In this document: one piece after another, positions 5,657 through 6,069 of the stretch
How the letters are laid out: each line of letters starts with the position of its first letter
Numbering within the stretch: position 1 is the first letter of the stretch
NCBI GenBank assembly: GCA_004299545.1
Contig: SCRB01000513.1
Location: 1-6,069, forward strand
Reading direction: 5' to 3'
Source: Rhizobiaceae bacterium
Lineage (GTDB): Bacteria > Pseudomonadota > Alphaproteobacteria > Rhizobiales > Rhizobiaceae
DNA length: 6,069 bases
Notes under the pieces: model-generated
Seen by the model: only the letters and a program-made list of their open reading frames with translations
Database searches by the model: none
What the model was told of the DNA's origin: nothing
Program-made: the position numbers and the translations under genes

Positions 5657-5986
5657 ATGGCCGGTAGTTCACGAAATATGACGTCGATCCTCATGGCATT
5701 GCTGATCGGATCGGCTGGACCAGCCTTCGCGCAGGACCATATGCGCGAGACGGCGTTACAGATGCAGGCAGGGCAAGAGTTCGCCGAAAAGTTGATTCAG
5801 AACGCTCTGCCCATTGGAAAGACGGGTGACTTCCAGTTGGCATTCAAGGGAGACAAGAACTGGGAATGTCTGGTCCGCGTCAGGAATGCAGCAGGCTACG
5901 CCACGACCGTAACTGTTGATGCAGAAAGCCCTGAGCGCGCGTGCGTGAAGGCGGTGCTCGCACTGAACAAGGAAAAGGCCCTGTAA
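5657..5986 (+). CDS. Small exported two-cysteine protein, paralogue B, 109 aa
   Basis: The start is the ATG at 5657, preceded by a strong ribosome site AAAGGGAG (5643-5650) at 6-base spacing. An internal ATG at residue 8 is less well placed. The signal peptide core is ILMALLIGSAGPAFA, with cleavage probable after AFA (residue 25), leaving a mature start of QDHMRE, comparable with QDTKAA in paralogue A. The mature part has a helical opening (LQMQAGQEFAEKLIQNA), a DFQLAFKGDKNWECLVRVR strand region, and ERACVKAVLALNKEKAL at the end. It has two cysteines, C71 and C96, 25 residues apart, three more than in paralogue A because of a short insertion between them. Both proteins are 109 residues. I do not recognise the family. 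The long inverted repeat directly upstream may govern its expression separately from paralogue A. Confidence 0.85.
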   Translation: MAGSSRNMTSILMALLIGSAGPAFAQDHMRETALQMQAGQEFAEKLIQNALPIGKTGDFQLAFKGDKNWECLVRVRNAAGYATTVTVDAESPERACVKAVLALNKEKAL

Positions 5987-5999
5987 AGGTGAAAAGACG

Positions 6000-6069
6000 A
6001 TGACGAACGACCTTTTGGGCATTATCACAGGCGGAGAACCCGCTTCAATGTTGAGGCGACTCAACATTG
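6000..6069 (+). CDS. Start of an unknown gene, 3' end outside window
   Basis: The ATG at 6000 follows a ribosome site AAAGGTG (5985-5991) at 8-base spacing, only 13 bases after the stop of paralogue B. The frame stays open to the end of the window (23 codons, MTNDLLGIITGGEPASMLRR...). That is too short for any family assignment. The tight spacing suggests co-transcription with paralogue B. Confidence 0.55.
   Translation, partial: MTNDLLGIITGGEPASMLRRLNI

Overview
The window is a gene-dense stretch of high-GC DNA with strong GC bias at third codon positions. This suggests a proteobacterium, possibly a Burkholderia-like betaproteobacterium, but no housekeeping marker is present to fix the genus. 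Every credible gene lies on the + strand. Most encode proteins I cannot assign to a named function, which is typical of a plasmid, integrative element or genomic island. I see no transposase, integrase, tRNA, rRNA, CRISPR array or replication origin. Only two genes belong to families I recognise: a tandem DUF551 protein and a stomatin-like slipin.

Layout. Positions 1-1701 hold three closely spaced genes: the 3' end of an unknown gene, a 325-residue Trp-rich unknown protein, and a 131-residue protein with two predicted membrane segments. Gaps are about 25 bases and two of the genes have clear ribosome binding sites, so they are probably co-transcribed. A putative promoter (1712-1739) then precedes the tandem DUF551 gene (1783-2634), which is followed by the slipin gene (2728-3588). 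A 120-base gap leads to an unknown cytosolic protein (3709-4176). A second putative promoter of the same design (4173-4200) precedes another unknown protein (4244-4774).

Positions 4880-5986 form the most distinctive part. Three small genes in a row each encode a protein of about 90-110 residues with a signal peptide and exactly two cysteines. The second and third are clearly paralogous to each other; the first may be a distant relative. Between the second and third lies a 136-base gap containing a compact GC-rich hairpin that overlaps a 20-bp inverted repeat with a 53-base loop. The repeat ends just before the ribosome binding site of the third gene. The second gene also has a perfect 12-bp tandem duplication inside its signal-peptide coding region. 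A further gene begins at 6000 and runs off the window.

How the genes work together cannot be read from sequence alone. A reasonable inference is that the right-hand cluster makes a set of small envelope or periplasmic proteins, and that the slipin organises a membrane microdomain. Nothing in the window directly links the two.
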